From contig NZ_CP045302.1 in NCBI RefSeq assembly GCF_009363155.1, positions 3,641,001 through 3,705,000 of the forward strand: a DNA stretch of 64,000 bases, given 5' to 3'. The position numbers and the translations under genes were made by a program. Every line of letters starts with the position of its first letter. Position 1 is the stretch's first letter. Below, in pieces: positions 30,351-41,660 of the stretch. The notes under the pieces are model-generated. The model ran no database searches, was not told the DNA's origin, and saw only the letters and a program-made list of their open reading frames with translations. The DNA is from Azotobacter salinestris (GTDB lineage Bacteria > Pseudomonadota > Gammaproteobacteria > Pseudomonadales > Pseudomonadaceae).

Positions 30351-31894
30351 ACCTCGACGGCCGTGCCGGCTGTCGCGGCCCGTTCGGCGCGCCGGCGCAG
30401 CAGTGTCCAGCCGAGCAGCAGGGCAGCGAGGACCGCCAGCGGCCAGGCACGCCATTGCAGGTAGGGGGTTAGGCCCTGCATCGGCGTCACCTCGCCATAG
30501 AGCACGGCGCGCTGGAACTGCGGCAGGCGCTCGGTGATCCGTCCGAAGGGGTCGATCAGCGCGGTGACGCCGTTGTTGGTGGTGCGGATCATCCAGCGGC
30601 CGGCTTCCAGGGCGCGCATCTGCGCCATCTGCAGGTGTTGCAGGGGGCCGATGGAGCTGCCGAACCAGGCGTCGTTGCTGATGGTGAGCAGAAGGTCGCT
30701 GCGCGCGGCCAGGCCGGCGGCGAACTCCGGATAGACCACCTCGTAGCAGATGTAGGGCGCAATCCGCCAGCCGCGGGCCTCGAGCAGCGCCTGGTCGGCC
30801 GGGCCGCGGGCAAAGTCGGACATCGGCAGGTCGAAGAAGGCGATCAGCCCGCGCAGCAGTTCCTGCAGCGGTACGTATTCGCCGAAGGGCACCAGCTTCT
30901 GCTTCAGGTAGGTGCCGGCACCTTCGCCCGCCACGACGATGCCGTTGTAATAGCGCGGCTCGTCCTGGGCGTTGCGCTGGCGGATCGGCACGCCCGTGAG
31001 CAGCGCGATGTTGCGCGGGCGGGCGTAGCGGTCCAGGCCGGCGAGGTAATCCTCGGCGTACTCCTTGAGAATCGGCACGGCGGTTTCCGGCCAGACCACC
31101 AAATCGACCGCCGCGGCGCGCTGCAGGGTGAGGTCGCGGTATAGCATGAGCTGGGCGCTGAGCTGCTCCGGGTCCCATTTCAAGTTCTGCGGCACGTTGC
31201 CCTGCACCGCGGCGACCTTCAGCGGCGTGCCGGCAGGCTGGGTCCAGGCGTGCCCTTCGAGCACCAGGCCGAGCCCCCAGGGGGCGAGCAGCAGACCCAG
31301 GGCGCCGGCCAGCGCCAGCGGCCTGCGTGCCAGGCGCGGCAGGTTGATCAGGAGCGCCGCGGACAGCGCCAGGACGAAGGACAGCAGCCAGACCCCGCCC
31401 AGCGGCGCCAGGCCGGCGAGCGGCCCCTCGAGCTGGCTGTAGCCGGCGTAGAGCCAGGGAAAGCCGGTGAGGAACCAGCCGCGAAAGCCCTCCAGCGCCA
31501 GCCAGAGGGCGGCGAAGCCCAGGGCGTCGGCCAGCGGTGCACCGCTTCGGCGCAGCCAGCGGCTCCACAGCCAGGCGGGCAGGGCGAAGAAGAACGCCAG
31601 GGCGAGCATCAGGGCCAGGGTGAGCAGGCCGGCCAGCGGCACCGAGGCGGCGCCGTAGTCGTGGATGCTGACGTAGATCCAGCTGGTGCCGGCGGCGTAG
31701 AGGCCGAAGCCGTAGCACCAGCCGCGCCACAGCGCCGCCCTGGGCGCCAGTTCACGCAGGCCGAGGTAGAACAGGGCGATCGACAGCAGCGCCAGCGGCC
31801 AGAGGTCGAAGGGGGCCTGGGCCAGGGGCGTCAGGGCGCCGGCGGCCAGCGCCAGCAGGTTGCCCGGCCAGCCGGGACGGGTGATCCAGCGCAT
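30341..31894 (-). CDS. lnt: apolipoprotein N-acyltransferase
   Basis: Inner-membrane enzyme, 517 aa, adding the third acyl chain to lipoproteins so that the Lol system can sort them. An N-terminal block of about six membrane helices is followed by a nitrilase-like domain. The catalytic triad is visible: Glu in WPETAVP, Lys in KQKLVPFGEY and Cys in ICYEVVYPE. The start at 31894 (MRWITRPGWPG, after AAGGAA) matches Pseudomonas; the longer frame adds 19 residues. It is downstream of corC in the conserved ybeZ-ybeY-corC-lnt order. Confidence 0.94.
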   Translation of the reverse strand: MRWITRPGWPGNLLALAAGALTPLAQAPFDLWPLALLSIALFYLGLRELAPRAALWRGWCYGFGLYAAGTSWIYVSIHDYGAASVPLAGLLTLALMLALAFFFALPAWLWSRWLRRSGAPLADALGFAALWLALEGFRGWFLTGFPWLYAGYSQLEGPLAGLAPLGGVWLLSFVLALSAALLINLPRLARRPLALAGALGLLLAPWGLGLVLEGHAWTQPAGTPLKVAAVQGNVPQNLKWDPEQLSAQLMLYRDLTLQRAAAVDLVVWPETAVPILKEYAEDYLAGLDRYARPRNIALLTGVPIRQRNAQDEPRYYNGIVVAGEGAGTYLKQKLVPFGEYVPLQELLRGLIAFFDLPMSDFARGPADQALLEARGWRIAPYICYEVVYPEFAAGLAARSDLLLTISNDAWFGSSIGPLQHLQMAQMRALEAGRWMIRTTNNGVTALIDPFGRITERLPQFQRAVLYGEVTPMQGLTPYLQWRAWPLAVLAALLLGWTLLRRRAERAATAGTAVEVQR

Positions 31895-31975
31895 CGGGAT
31901 TCCTTGCTCGGAAAAAAGGCGGCGCAAGCTTAATGGAGCGGCCCGCGGCATGCTATCGCGGTCCGGTGAAAGGAC

Positions 31976-32001
31976 AGGGCACCGCGTTGGCGCGGTGCCC
32001 T
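31976..32001 (-). terminator. hairpin between corC and lnt
   Basis: Perfect 11-bp stem AGGGCACCGCG / CGCGGTGCCCT with a 4-base loop. On the minus strand it is followed only by GTCCTTT, so it may attenuate rather than fully stop transcription into lnt. Confidence 0.55.
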
Positions 32002-32009
32002 GGGGGGGC

Positions 32010-32852
32010 TCAGTGACGGGGCGGCGTCAGGCGCAGCAGGTGGATGCGCCGGCTGTCGGCGTTCAGCACGCGGAAGCGGAAGTCGCCAAGCTCGACGGTC
32101 TCGTTGCGCTTGGGCAGATGGCCGAAGGCGCGGGCCACTAGGCCGCCGAGGGTGTCGAACTCGTTGTCGGACAGCTGGCAGTTGAAGTGCTTGTTGAAGT
32201 CCTCGATCGGCATCAGTGCCTTGATCACGAAGTCGCCGCTGGGCAGCTCCTTGATGTAGCTGTCCTCCTCGACGTCGTGCTCGTCCTCGATGTCGCCGAC
32301 GATCTGCTCGAGCACGTCCTCGATGGTCACCAGGCCGGCGACGCCGCCGTACTCGTCGATGACGATGGCCATGTGGTTGTGGGTGCTGCGGAATTCCCGC
32401 AGCAGCACGTTGAGGCGCTTGGATTCGGGGACGAAGGTCGCCGGGCGCAGCAGCTCCTTGAGGTCGCAGGCACAGGTCTCGCCGATGTTGCGCAGCAGCA
32501 GGGGCAGCAGGTCCTTGGCCAGCAGGATGCCGACGATGTCGTCGAGGCTCTCGCCGATCACCGGGTAGCGCGAATGGGCGGCCTCGATGATGGTCGGCAG
32601 GAGTTCCTGCGTCGTCTGGCCGGCCTTGACGGTGATCATCTGCGAACGCGGAACCATGATGTCGCGCACCTGCAGGTCGGCGACCTGGATGGCGCCCTCC
32701 ACGATGGTCAGCGCCTCGCTGTCGAGCAGCTCGTTCTCGTGCGCTTCGTGGAGGATTTCCAGCAGTTCCTGGCGGTTGCGGGGTTCATGGGCAAAGGCCT
32801 GGGTGAGTTTGCTCAGCCAGGATTGCCCGTTGCTCGATCGATCGTCGCTCAT
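32010..32852 (-). CDS. corC: CorC-type CBS-domain protein
   Basis: HlyC/CorC-family protein of 280 aa. It has a pair of CBS domains ([20 protein letters not shown] and the [21 protein letters not shown] region) and a C-terminal transporter-associated domain ([19 protein letters not shown]). CorC is associated with magnesium/cobalt efflux; here there is no membrane domain, as in classic CorC. It overlaps the ybeY stop as ATGA. Confidence 0.92.
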   Translation of the reverse strand: MSDDRSSNGQSWLSKLTQAFAHEPRNRQELLEILHEAHENELLDSEALTIVEGAIQVADLQVRDIMVPRSQMITVKAGQTTQELLPTIIEAAHSRYPVIGESLDDIVGILLAKDLLPLLLRNIGETCACDLKELLRPATFVPESKRLNVLLREFRSTHNHMAIVIDEYGGVAGLVTIEDVLEQIVGDIEDEHDVEEDSYIKELPSGDFVIKALMPIEDFNKHFNCQLSDNEFDTLGGLVARAFGHLPKRNETVELGDFRFRVLNADSRRIHLLRLTPPRH

Positions 32853-33340
32853 CTTCCTTCGCTCGTGGTGCCCTGGGATTCGGGCAGGTCGTCGCCATCG
32901 TAGGGGTCGGGATAGCCCAATTCAGCAAGCAAGTCCCGTTCCAAGGATTCCATTTCCTCGGCTTCCGCATCCTCGATGTGGTCGTAGCCGAGCAGGTGCA
33001 GGCAGCCGTGGATCACCAGGTGGGCCCAGTGGGCGTCCGGCGCCTTGTCCTGTTCGGCGGCCTCGCGCTCGACCACCGGCACGCAGATCACCAGGTCGCC
33101 GAGCAGCGGGATGTCCAGCAGCCCGTCGGGGATGTCGGCCGGAAAGGACAGCACGTTGGTCGGGTAGTCCTTGTGCCGCCAGGTGCGGTTCAGCTCGCGG
33201 CCTTCCGCCTCGTCGACCAGGCGGATGGTCAGTTCGGAGTCGGCGCTGCGCTGGCGCAGGGCCAGTTCGCACCAGCGGCGGAAGTCGCTCTCGGCGGGCA
33301 GCGGTCGGTCGCTGGCCACCTGCAGGTCCAGCTCAAGCAT
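32849..33340 (-). CDS. ybeY: endoribonuclease YbeY
   Basis: Single-strand RNase of 163 aa needed for 16S rRNA 3' maturation and ribosome quality control. The zinc-binding signature [11 protein letters not shown] is present near residue 112, and NVLSFPAD is the other conserved block. It overlaps ybeZ by 8 bases and corC by 4, giving a tightly coupled operon. Confidence 0.95.
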   Translation of the reverse strand: MLELDLQVASDRPLPAESDFRRWCELALRQRSADSELTIRLVDEAEGRELNRTWRHKDYPTNVLSFPADIPDGLLDIPLLGDLVICVPVVEREAAEQDKAPDAHWAHLVIHGCLHLLGYDHIEDAEAEEMESLERDLLAELGYPDPYDGDDLPESQGTTSEGR

Positions 33341-34346
33341 CGCGGCGTCCTTCCTGGCGCGCCTCGCCCTGCGGGCGGGGCGGATTGAGCTCCTCGAAGC
33401 GCTCGTAGGCCTCGACGATGCGCTGCACCAGCGGATGGCGCACCACGTCCTTGGGCTGGAAGCGGGTGAAGCTGATCCCCGGGATGTCCTTGAGCACCTC
33501 CATCACGTGAGCCAGACCCGATTTGGTGCCGCGCGGCAGGTCGACCTGGGTGATGTCGCCGGTGATCACCGCGGTGGAGCCGAAGCCGATGCGGGTGAGG
33601 AACATCTTCATCTGTTCCAGGGTGGTGTTCTGGCTCTCGTCGAGGATGATGAAGCTGTTGTTCAGGGTGCGTCCGCGCATGTAGGCCAGCGGGGCGATCT
33701 CGATCACCTGCCGCTCGATCAGCTTGGCCACCTGCTCGAAGCCGAGCATCTCGTAGAGGGCGTCGTACAGCGGGCGCAGGTAGGGGTCGATCTTCTGCGC
33801 CAGGTCGCCGGGCAGGAAGCCGAGCTTCTCGCCGGCCTCCACCGCCGGACGCACCAGCAGGATGCGCCGCACCTGCTCGCGCTCCAGGGCGTCCACCGCG
33901 CAGGCCACGGCGAGGTAGGTCTTGCCGGTGCCGGCCGGGCCGATGCCGAAGTTGATGTCGTTGTCGAGGATCGCCTTGACGTAGCGCTGCTGGTTGGCGC
34001 CGCGCGGACGGATCAGCCCCTTGCGGGTGTGCAGGGCGGCCCCGGGTTCGGCGTCGGGATCGGCCAGCGCCTCCATGCCCGATTCCTGGAGGAACAGGTG
34101 AACCAGGTCGGGGGTCAGGTCGACGCCGTGGGTCTCGCGGTAGAGACGGCGCAGCAGGTTCTCGCCGGCCTGGGTGTGTTTCGGTTCGCCGAGCAGCTCG
34201 AACTGGTTGCCGCGGTTGCGGATTTCGATGGCCAAGCGCTGTTCGATCAGGCGCAGATGTTCGTCGAACTGTCCGCAGAGATTGGCGAAGCGGCGGGCTT
34301 CGAAGGGGGCGATGGTGAAGCGACGGGGTTCTGTGGGTGCGTTCAA
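33333..34346 (-). CDS. ybeZ: PhoH-like ATPase YbeZ
   Basis: Cytoplasmic P-loop ATPase of 337 aa that partners YbeY in RNA metabolism. Walker A is [11 protein letters not shown], Walker B is [10 protein letters not shown], and the sensor region [20 protein letters not shown] is typical of PhoH. An N-terminal KH-like part precedes the ATPase. It is the first gene of the ybeZ-ybeY-corC-lnt series and follows miaB. Confidence 0.94.
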   Translation of the reverse strand: MNAPTEPRRFTIAPFEARRFANLCGQFDEHLRLIEQRLAIEIRNRGNQFELLGEPKHTQAGENLLRRLYRETHGVDLTPDLVHLFLQESGMEALADPDAEPGAALHTRKGLIRPRGANQQRYVKAILDNDINFGIGPAGTGKTYLAVACAVDALEREQVRRILLVRPAVEAGEKLGFLPGDLAQKIDPYLRPLYDALYEMLGFEQVAKLIERQVIEIAPLAYMRGRTLNNSFIILDESQNTTLEQMKMFLTRIGFGSTAVITGDITQVDLPRGTKSGLAHVMEVLKDIPGISFTRFQPKDVVRHPLVQRIVEAYERFEELNPPRPQGEARQEGRRDA

Positions 34347-34484
34347 GGGCTTTAAAGGACAACCGTCCTACGGCAGGAAGATAAGGAAAGAATAGCGCCG
34401 TCGGCGGCGGGGTGGAAGCCGATGACGCTCGACGGATGTCGGCCCGACGGGCGCCGCCCGCCGGGCCGGACGTGCGCGCGGGTG

Positions 34485-35813
34485 TCAGTCGAGCAGGCTG
34501 CCGCGCAGGGAATGGGGCAGGGCGTCGTCGATGCGCACCAGGACGAACTGGCCGATCAGGCGCGGATTGGTGGAGGGGAAGTTGACGATGCGGTTGTTCT
34601 CGGTGCGGCCCTGGAGCATGCCCGGGTCCTTCTTCGAATAGTCGCTGACCAGGATGCGCTGGGTGCTGCCGACCATCCGCCGGCTGATCTCGAAGCCCTG
34701 CTGGTAGATGCGGTTCTGCAGGATCTGCAGGCGCTGCTTCTTCACCTCTTCCGGGGTGTCGTCGGGCAGCTCCGCCGCCGGAGTGCCGGGGCGCGCGCTG
34801 TAGACGAAGGAGAAGGAGAAGTCGAAGCCGACCTCCTCGATCAGCTTCATGGTCTGCGCGAAATCCTGCTCGGTCTCGCCGGGGAAGCCGACGATGAAGT
34901 CCGAGCTGATGCTGATCTCCGGCACCGCGGCCTTCAGCTTGCGGATTCGCGACTTGTACTCCAGCGCGGTGTGGTTGCGCTTCATCGCCGCGAGGATGCG
35001 GTCGGAGCCGGACTGCACCGGCAGGTGGATGAACTTCACCAGCTCGGGAATCTCGGCATGGGCCTGGATGATGGCGTCGGAGAACTCCAGCGGGTGGCTG
35101 GTGGTGTAGCGCAGGCGGTCGATGCCGTCGATGGCGGCGACCAGGTAGAGCAGCTCGGCGAAGTCGACCAGGCGCCCGTCGGCGGCCGTGCCGCGGTAGC
35201 CGTTGACGTTCTGGCCGAGCAGGGTGACCTCGCGCACGCCGTTCTCGGCCAGGTGGATGACCTCGGCGAGCACGTCCTCCGATGGCCGGCTGACCTCCTC
35301 GCCGCGGGTGTAGGGCACCACGCAGAAGCTGCAGTACTTGCTGCAGCCTTCCATCACCGAGACGAAGGCGCTTGGGCCGTCGACCCGCGGCTCGGGCAGG
35401 CGGTCGAACTTCTCGATCTCCGGGAAGGATACGTCCACCTGCGGCTTTTGCGTGGTGCGCGCGGCGTCGATCATCTCCGGCAGGCGGTGCAGGGTCTGCG
35501 GGCCGAACACCACGTCGACGTAGGGCGCACGCTCGCGGATCGCCGCACCCTCCTGGCTGGCCACGCAGCCGCCGACGCCGATCACCAGCGCCGGATTGCG
35601 CTGCTTCAGTTCGCGCCAGCGGCCCAGCTGGGAGAACACTTTTTCCTGAGCCTTCTCGCGGATCGAGCAGGTATTGAGGAGGATGACGTCGGCTTCCGCC
35701 GGATTCTCGGTGAGTTCCAGAGCCTGGTGCTCACCCAGCAGGTCGGCCATGCGCGAGCTGTCGTACTCGTTCATCTGGCAGCCGTGGGTTTCGATGAAAA
35801 GCTTCTTGGCCAT
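34485..35813 (-). CDS. miaB: tRNA-2-methylthio-N6-dimethylallyladenosine synthase
   Basis: Radical-SAM methylthiotransferase, 442 aa, converting i6A37 to ms2i6A37 in tRNAs. The N-terminal domain has three cluster cysteines ([28 protein letters not shown]). The radical-SAM motif is [15 protein letters not shown], and a C-terminal TRAM domain follows. The start at 35813 ([11 protein letters not shown]) matches the family. Confidence 0.96.
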   Translation of the reverse strand: MAKKLFIETHGCQMNEYDSSRMADLLGEHQALELTENPAEADVILLNTCSIREKAQEKVFSQLGRWRELKQRNPALVIGVGGCVASQEGAAIRERAPYVDVVFGPQTLHRLPEMIDAARTTQKPQVDVSFPEIEKFDRLPEPRVDGPSAFVSVMEGCSKYCSFCVVPYTRGEEVSRPSEDVLAEVIHLAENGVREVTLLGQNVNGYRGTAADGRLVDFAELLYLVAAIDGIDRLRYTTSHPLEFSDAIIQAHAEIPELVKFIHLPVQSGSDRILAAMKRNHTALEYKSRIRKLKAAVPEISISSDFIVGFPGETEQDFAQTMKLIEEVGFDFSFSFVYSARPGTPAAELPDDTPEEVKKQRLQILQNRIYQQGFEISRRMVGSTQRILVSDYSKKDPGMLQGRTENNRIVNFPSTNPRLIGQFVLVRIDDALPHSLRGSLLD

Positions 35814-35965
35814 GGGAGTCGGGTCTGGGTGATTCGAAGGACCGCGCATTATAGGTAGGCACGAAAGGCTCGGCCAGAGATGCCGGGCGGGTGACGCGCC
35901 GGCCGTCTGCCGTGGCCCTTGTGCTATCCTTCGCAGCCCCTTTGCAGCGATTTCCCCGCAGTCCG

Positions 35966-36298
35966 ATGAGCAAGCGCGACGCCACGATCTACAAGGTGAT
36001 CTTCCTCAACCAGGGCCAGGTCTACGAGCTGTACGCCAGGCAGATCCGCCAGAGCGATCTGTGGGGCTTTCTCGAGATCGAGGAGTTCGTTTTCGGCGAG
36101 CGCACCCAGGTGGTCATCGATCCCGGCGAGGAGCGCCTGCGCACCCAGTTCGAGGGCGTGCAGCGCAGTTACGTGCCGCTGCACGCGATCATCCGCATCG
36201 ATGCGGTGGAGCGTCTGGGCATGGCGCGGATCAGCGAGGCCAGGGGTGGCGGCAACGTCACGCCGTTCCCGCTGCCGCCGATGCCGGACAAGGGCTGA
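35966..36298 (+). CDS. DUF1820 family protein
   Basis: Small protein of 110 aa ([20 protein letters not shown] at the start, then [18 protein letters not shown] and [14 protein letters not shown]). It matches a conserved gammaproteobacterial family of unknown function usually next to miaB. It is divergent from miaB and converges on the Sel1-repeat gene with a 10-base gap. Confidence 0.8.
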   Translation: MSKRDATIYKVIFLNQGQVYELYARQIRQSDLWGFLEIEEFVFGERTQVVIDPGEERLRTQFEGVQRSYVPLHAIIRIDAVERLGMARISEARGGGNVTPFPLPPMPDKG

Positions 36299-36308
36299 AC
36301 GGCCGCCC

Positions 36309-36854
36309 TCAGGGCAGCGGCGAGAACGGCGAGCGGCCCTCGAGGGCCTGCAGTTCCATGAGGTAGTTGCGGAAGATCTGGCCGAGCACCTGGGTGGCGA
36401 TTTCCAGCTCGTTGCGGCTCATCTGCTCGGCGACCAGGTCGGCGCTGTCCAGCGCCTCCTCCGAACCGTTCACCGCGGCCATCTTCAGCACGATGTAGGC
36501 CTGCACGTTGTTGGCCGGCACGCCCTCGCCGCGGAAGAACATCAGCCCCAGGCGGTGCTGCGCTTCGGCGTGGCCCTTGAGCGAGGCCTGCTCGAACCAG
36601 TTCAACGCGCGGGACAGGTCGCGCGGGGTGCGCTTGCCGTCGTAGTAGAACTGGCCCAGCTCGTATTCGGCCTGCAGGTCGCCGTTCTGCGCGGCCTGCT
36701 CGCAGCGCGACAGCGCCGCCGGCAGTTCCTCGGCCGGACTGTCCAGGGCGCAGCTGCCCGGTGCCGGGATCAGCAGGGTGTTTTCCCCGGCCACGACCGG
36801 CAGGGAAAAGGAACATAGCAACAGGCAACCCAGGGTCAGGTTACGGCGGGTCAT
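36309..36854 (-). CDS. secreted Sel1-like repeat protein
   Basis: Protein of 181 aa with a signal peptide (LTLGCLLLCSFSLPVVAG) and two or three Sel1-like repeats: AEYELGQFYYDGKRTPRDLS and AEAQHRLGLMFFRGEGVPAN. Such repeats mediate protein contacts. The start at 36854 gives a proper signal; the open frame continues upstream without purpose. It has the same neighbour (hemL) in Pseudomonas. Function unknown. Confidence 0.78.
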   Translation of the reverse strand: MTRRNLTLGCLLLCSFSLPVVAGENTLLIPAPGSCALDSPAEELPAALSRCEQAAQNGDLQAEYELGQFYYDGKRTPRDLSRALNWFEQASLKGHAEAQHRLGLMFFRGEGVPANNVQAYIVLKMAAVNGSEEALDSADLVAEQMSRNELEIATQVLGQIFRNYLMELQALEGRSPFSPLP

Positions 36855-37010
36855 GGAATCGCTGCGCCTCGAGTGGGAGCGGGCGGTCGCCCGGCCGGCA
36901 AAGTGTGCCGGCCGCCACATTATGAATAAGCGGCGCCGGCCTTACAAAGCCTTTGCCGCCTTTTCCCGCCCCCGGGAAATGGAAAGCCGCCAGGGGCGGC
37001 GGTCCGCCGT

Positions 37011-38300
37011 TCAGCCCCTGGCCAGCGTGGCGAAGGCGCGCTCGGCGGCGTCGAGGGTGATCGACAGCTCCGTCTCGCCATGGGCAATGGAAGTGAAGCC
37101 GGCCTCGAAGGCGGAGGGCGCCAGATAGACGCCGCCGTCGAGCATCAGGTGGAAGAAGTGCTTGAAGCGCCCGGCATCGCTGGCCATCACATCGCTGAAG
37201 GTGACGATTTCGTCGGCGCCGCTGAAGTACAGGCCGAACATGCCGCCCACCTGGGTGGTGACGAAGGGAATGCCGGCGGCATCGGCGCGCTCCTGCAGGC
37301 CCTGCAGCAGGCGGCCGGTGTAGTCGGAGAGCTCCTGGTGGAAACCCGGCCGGCTGATCAGCTTGAGGGTGGTCAGGCCCGCCGCCATGGCCAGCGGGTT
37401 GCCGGAGAGGGTGCCGGCCTGGTAGACCGGGCCCAGCGGGGCGATGCATTCCATGATCGCCCGCTTGCCGCCGAAGCAGCCGACCGGCATGCCGCCGCCG
37501 ACGATCTTGCCGAAGGTGGAGAGGTCCGGGACGACGCCGTAGTGTGCCTGGGCGCCACCCAGGGCGACGCGGAAGCCGGTCATCACCTCGTCGAAGATCA
37601 GCACCACGCCGTGCTTGTCGCATTGCTCGCGCAGTCCTTCGAGGAAGCCCGGGGCCGGCGGCACGCAGTTCATGTTGCCGGCCACCGGCTCGACGATGAT
37701 GCAGGCGATGTCCCGACCGACCTCGGCGAGGGTCCGCTCCACCGCGCCCAGGTCGTTGTAGGGCAGGGTCAGGGTGTGCTGGGCGAAGGCCGCCGGCACG
37801 CCGGGGGAGCTGGGCACGCCGAGGGTCAGGGCGCCGGAGCCGGCCTTGACCAGCAGGCTGTCGGAGTGTCCGTGGTAGCAGCCCTCGAACTTGATGATGC
37901 TGTCGCGGCCGGTGTAGCCGCGGGCCAGGCGGATCGCGCTCATGGTCGCCTCGGTGCCGGAGCTGACCATGCGCACCATGTCCATCGACGGAACCAGCGA
38001 GCAGACCAGCTCGGCCATCTCGGTTTCCAGGGCGGTCGGCGCGCCGTAGGAGAGGCCGTGCTCCAGCTGCCTGCGCACCGCTTCGAGCACTTCAGGATGG
38101 CTGTGCCCGAGAATCATCGGGCCCCAGGAGCCGACGTAGTCGACGTAGCGCTTGTCGTCCTCGTCGATGACGTAGGCGCCTTCGGCGTGCTTGAAGAACA
38201 GCGGGGTGCCGCCGACGCCACGGAAGGCACGCACCGGCGAGTTGACGCCGCCGGGGATGTGCTTCTGGGCGTTGGCAAAGAGGGTTTCGGAACGGGACAT
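37011..38300 (-). CDS. hemL: glutamate-1-semialdehyde 2,1-aminomutase
   Basis: PLP-dependent aminomutase, 429 aa, producing 5-aminolevulinate for haem synthesis. The PLP-binding lysine is in [14 protein letters not shown], and the family opening [20 protein letters not shown] is intact, as is [15 protein letters not shown]. It is 56 bases downstream of thiE, an order shared with Pseudomonas. Confidence 0.96.
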   Translation of the reverse strand: MSRSETLFANAQKHIPGGVNSPVRAFRGVGGTPLFFKHAEGAYVIDEDDKRYVDYVGSWGPMILGHSHPEVLEAVRRQLEHGLSYGAPTALETEMAELVCSLVPSMDMVRMVSSGTEATMSAIRLARGYTGRDSIIKFEGCYHGHSDSLLVKAGSGALTLGVPSSPGVPAAFAQHTLTLPYNDLGAVERTLAEVGRDIACIIVEPVAGNMNCVPPAPGFLEGLREQCDKHGVVLIFDEVMTGFRVALGGAQAHYGVVPDLSTFGKIVGGGMPVGCFGGKRAIMECIAPLGPVYQAGTLSGNPLAMAAGLTTLKLISRPGFHQELSDYTGRLLQGLQERADAAGIPFVTTQVGGMFGLYFSGADEIVTFSDVMASDAGRFKHFFHLMLDGGVYLAPSAFEAGFTSIAHGETELSITLDAAERAFATLARG

Positions 38301-38356
38301 GTGGGCCTCGCAAGCTTGAGGCAGCGCCGCGCGGTGGGCGCCACCGTGAGGGGGAA

Positions 38357-38986
38357 TCAGGAGCCTTCGAACAGTTGGCCGAAGGCGCGGGCGCGGCGCT
38401 CGACCTCGGCGGCGCTGTCGGCGGCGAACAGCGCGTTGATCACCGCGACCATGGCGGCGCCACGGGCGATCAGGCCCGGCGCGTTGTCCAGGGTCACGCC
38501 GCCGATGGCCACCAGCGGCTGGGGAAAGCGCGCACGGGCCTCTTCCAGCAGTTCGGGAGTGGCCGGCGGTGCGCCGGGCTTGGTCGAGGAGTCGAAGAAG
38601 CGGCCGAAGGCCAGGTAGCTGGCGCCGTCGGCGGCGGCCTGCTCGGCCAGCTCCAGCTGCCCGTGGCAGGTGGCGCCGATGACGACCTTGGGGCCGAGCA
38701 GGGCACGGGCGGCGGACAGCGAGCCGTCCTGCTGGCCGAGGTGCAGGCCGACGCCCAGGCGTGCAGCCAGCTCCAGATCGTCGTTGATGATCAGCAGGGC
38801 GCCGTGGCGCAGGCAGAGGTCGCGCAGCGCCTCGGCCTCGCGCAGTCGGCGGGCATCGTCGTCGGACTTGTCGCGATACTGCAGCAGCCGGGCGCCGCCC
38901 TTGAGTGCGGCTTCGACGTAGGGCAGGAGCCTGCCGTCGGCGAGCAGCTGGCTGTCGGTGATGGCGTAGAGACCGCGTAGTTTCAT
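38357..38986 (-). CDS. thiE: thiamine-phosphate synthase
   Basis: TIM-barrel enzyme of 209 aa coupling HMP-pyrophosphate and thiazole phosphate to thiamine phosphate. Motifs: [42 protein letters not shown] and VAIGGV. The start at 38986 is [10 protein letters not shown]; a longer open frame continues upstream but lacks conservation. It follows thiD by 103 bases. Confidence 0.94.
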   Translation of the reverse strand: MKLRGLYAITDSQLLADGRLLPYVEAALKGGARLLQYRDKSDDDARRLREAEALRDLCLRHGALLIINDDLELAARLGVGLHLGQQDGSLSAARALLGPKVVIGATCHGQLELAEQAAADGASYLAFGRFFDSSTKPGAPPATPELLEEARARFPQPLVAIGGVTLDNAPGLIARGAAMVAVINALFAADSAAEVERRARAFGQLFEGS

Positions 38987-39089
38987 GGTGGATTCGCCTC
39001 GTCTGCGAAGGGTCGGCGGAAGTCGCCGGGGACGGACCGCCCCCGGCCAGTCAAGCCGATGCGCCCGGCCTGCGCCAGGCGCCGCCGGA

Positions 39090-39887
39090 TCAGCTGCCGA
39101 AATCCAGCGGCAGGCGGCGCGGCACGTACTGGCCGAGGCCCGGCGCTTCGGCGTCGCGCAGGGTGCGCCAGGTGTAGTCGAGTGCCGAGCGCACCGCACT
39201 GGTCAGTTCCTCGCCGAGGGCCAGGCGACCGGCCAGGGCACTGGCCAGGGTACAGCCGGAGCCATGGTAGCTGCCCGGCAGGCGCACGCAGGTGAAGGTC
39301 TGGGCGCCGTCGTCCCGCGAGTACAGGCGGTTGTGCACCTCGGTCTCGTCGCCGTGGCCGCCGGTGATCAGCAGGTGCTCGCAGTGCTCGAGCAGCCGCT
39401 CGGCACAGGCATCGGCGCTGCCTTCGGGCAGTTCGGCGAGCAGGCGCGCTTCCGGCAGGTTCGGGGTGGCGATGCGGCACAGCGGCAGCAGGCGCTCGCG
39501 GATCGCCTGGCCGACCTCGTCGCGGCCCAGGGCGCCGCCGCCGCCGGCACGCAGCACCGGGTCGCAGACCAGCGGCACGCCGGGCAGGCGCCGGGCGATC
39601 CCGGCGACGGTGTCGACCATCTCCAGCGAGCCGAGCATGCCCAGCTTGATCGCGGCGACCGGCAGGTCGGCGATCACCGCCTCGGCCTGGGCCAGCACCC
39701 AGGCGGGCTCGAGCACGCGGAAGTCGCTGACGTTGCGGGTGTCCTGCACGGTCAGCGCGGTGACCGCCGGCGCGGCGTGGCAGCCCTGGGCGAGCAGGGC
39801 CTCGATGTCCGCCTGCAGGCCGGCGCCGCCACTGGGATCGTGGCCGGACAGGCAGAGGACGACGGGACGGAAGTTGGTCGTGTTCAT
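39090..39887 (-). CDS. thiD: hydroxymethylpyrimidine kinase / phosphomethylpyrimidine kinase
   Basis: Ribokinase-fold enzyme of 265 aa phosphorylating HMP twice for thiamine synthesis. It begins with the substrate motif [17 protein letters not shown] and has [11 protein letters not shown] and the late [16 protein letters not shown] (anion hole and catalytic Asp/Cys region). It is first of thiD-thiE-hemL on this strand. The start at 39887 was preferred to an ATG 18 bases earlier. Confidence 0.94.
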   Translation of the reverse strand: MNTTNFRPVVLCLSGHDPSGGAGLQADIEALLAQGCHAAPAVTALTVQDTRNVSDFRVLEPAWVLAQAEAVIADLPVAAIKLGMLGSLEMVDTVAGIARRLPGVPLVCDPVLRAGGGGALGRDEVGQAIRERLLPLCRIATPNLPEARLLAELPEGSADACAERLLEHCEHLLITGGHGDETEVHNRLYSRDDGAQTFTCVRLPGSYHGSGCTLASALAGRLALGEELTSAVRSALDYTWRTLRDAEAPGLGQYVPRRLPLDFGS

Positions 39888-40000
39888 GGCGTGCGAGCTT
39901 ACCACTAATCGCCCGCCCCGAGCCCCGGTCGGATGCGTCCGCCGCAGCGGGTCCCGCGTGCTTCACTCAACGGGGCAACCGCCCGCCGAGGAGCGCCGTC

Positions 40001-41650
40001 ATGGACCTGCACCAGTACGCCGAAACCCACGAGGTGACCAACCAGGTGCCGCCCCTGGATGGCGCCAATCTCTACCGCATCGATCTGCCGCTGCGGGAGT
40101 GGCTGTGCCGCTACGACGGGGCCTGGGCGGACCGGCAGCTGGATGACTACGGCGCACTGGCCGGCGGGCCGCTGCTGGCGGCCGGCTTCGCCGCCAACGA
40201 GAATCGGCCGGTCTTCCGCAGCCACGACCGCTACGGCCACCGCATCGACCAGGTCGACTTCCACCCCGCCTATCACGAGCTGATGGCCACGGCCATCGAC
40301 CACGGCCTGCCGGCATTGCCCTGGCGCGAGCCGCGCCCCGGCGCCCAGGTGGCCCGCGCCGGGCTGATGTACCTGCACAACCAGATCGAAGCCGGCACCG
40401 CCTGTCCGCTGACCATGACCTTCGCCAGCGTGGCGGCGCTGCGCCGGCAGCCGGAGATCGCCGAGCGCTGGCTGCCCAAGGTGCTGGCCGGCGACTACGA
40501 TTCGCGCAACCTGCCGATGGAGCGCAAGAGCGGCGTCACCCTCGGCATGGCGATGACCGAGAAGCAGGGCGGCACCGACGTGCGTGCCAACACCACCCGG
40601 GCCTGGCCGGTCGGCGCCGCCGGGCCGGGACAGGCCTACGAACTGCTCGGCCACAAGTGGTTCTGCTCGGCGCCGATGAGCGACGCCTTCCTCACCCTGG
40701 CCTGGAGCGACGGCGGGCTGTCCTGCTTCCTGCTGCCGCGCCACCGCCCGGACGGCGGGCGCAACCAGCTGTACATCCAGCGCCTGAAGAACAAGCTGGG
40801 CAACTGGTCGAACGCCTCCGCCGAGATCGAGTACCGCGGCGCCCTGGCCTGGATGGTCGGCGAGGAGGGGCGCGGCGTGCCGACCATCCTGGAGATGGTC
40901 GGCCTGACCCGCTTCGATTGCATGATCGGCTCCAGCGCGCTGATGCGCCAGGCGCTGACCCAGGCCCTGCACCACTGCGCGCACCGCCTGGTCGGCGGCC
41001 AGGTGCTGCTCGAGCACGCGCTGATGCAGAACGTGCTGGCCGACCTGGCCCTGGAAAGCGAGGCCGCGCTGGCCCTCACCCTGCGTTTGGCGCGGGCGCT
41101 GGATCACGGCGAGGACGAACGCGAGCGGCTGCTCGCCCGGCTGCTCACCGCGATCGGCAAGTACTGGATCTGCAAGCGCGCCCCGGAAATGATCGGCGAG
41201 GCCGCCGAGTGCCTGGGCGGCGCCGGCTACGTCGAGGAGAGCATCCTGCCGCGGCTGTACCGCGAGGCGCCGGTCAACTCGATCTGGGAGGGCTCGGGCA
41301 ACGTGCAGTGCCTGGACGTGCTGCGTGTGCTCGGCAAGGAGCCGGGCGTGCTGGAGGCACTCTTCGACGAGCTGGACAGCGGCCATGGCGATGCGCGGCT
41401 CAGGGCGCGCATCCAATGGCTCAGGAAGGCGCTGGCCGACCGCACCGAGATCCACTACTGCGCCCGCCGGCTGGTCGAGGAGCTGGCGGTGACCCTGCAG
41501 GCCGGGCTGCTGCTGGAGGCCGGCAACGCGGCGGTGTCGGATGCCTTCATCCACAGCCGCCTCGGCGAGGGCGGCCGGGTCTACGGCACCCTGCCGCGCG
41601 GCGTGGCGGTGGCGGAGCTGCTGGCGCGCAGTGCGCCGCAGCTCGGTTAG
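40001..41650 (+). CDS. AidB-like acyl-CoA dehydrogenase
   Basis: Flavoprotein of 549 aa of the AidB branch of acyl-CoA dehydrogenases. FAD-site motifs are MAMTEKQGGTDVRANTT, and later ECLGGAGYVEE with REAPVNSIWEGSGNVQCLDV, as in AidB. An N-terminal extension fits the AidB length. AidB is linked to alkylation damage, but many members of the group have unknown substrates. In P. aeruginosa a homologous gene lies close to amn; here the siderophore operon intervenes. Confidence 0.85.
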   Translation: MDLHQYAETHEVTNQVPPLDGANLYRIDLPLREWLCRYDGAWADRQLDDYGALAGGPLLAAGFAANENRPVFRSHDRYGHRIDQVDFHPAYHELMATAIDHGLPALPWREPRPGAQVARAGLMYLHNQIEAGTACPLTMTFASVAALRRQPEIAERWLPKVLAGDYDSRNLPMERKSGVTLGMAMTEKQGGTDVRANTTRAWPVGAAGPGQAYELLGHKWFCSAPMSDAFLTLAWSDGGLSCFLLPRHRPDGGRNQLYIQRLKNKLGNWSNASAEIEYRGALAWMVGEEGRGVPTILEMVGLTRFDCMIGSSALMRQALTQALHHCAHRLVGGQVLLEHALMQNVLADLALESEAALALTLRLARALDHGEDERERLLARLLTAIGKYWICKRAPEMIGEAAECLGGAGYVEESILPRLYREAPVNSIWEGSGNVQCLDVLRVLGKEPGVLEALFDELDSGHGDARLRARIQWLRKALADRTEIHYCARRLVEELAVTLQAGLLLEAGNAAVSDAFIHSRLGEGGRVYGTLPRGVAVAELLARSAPQLG

Positions 41651-41660
41651 CCGGCTGGCT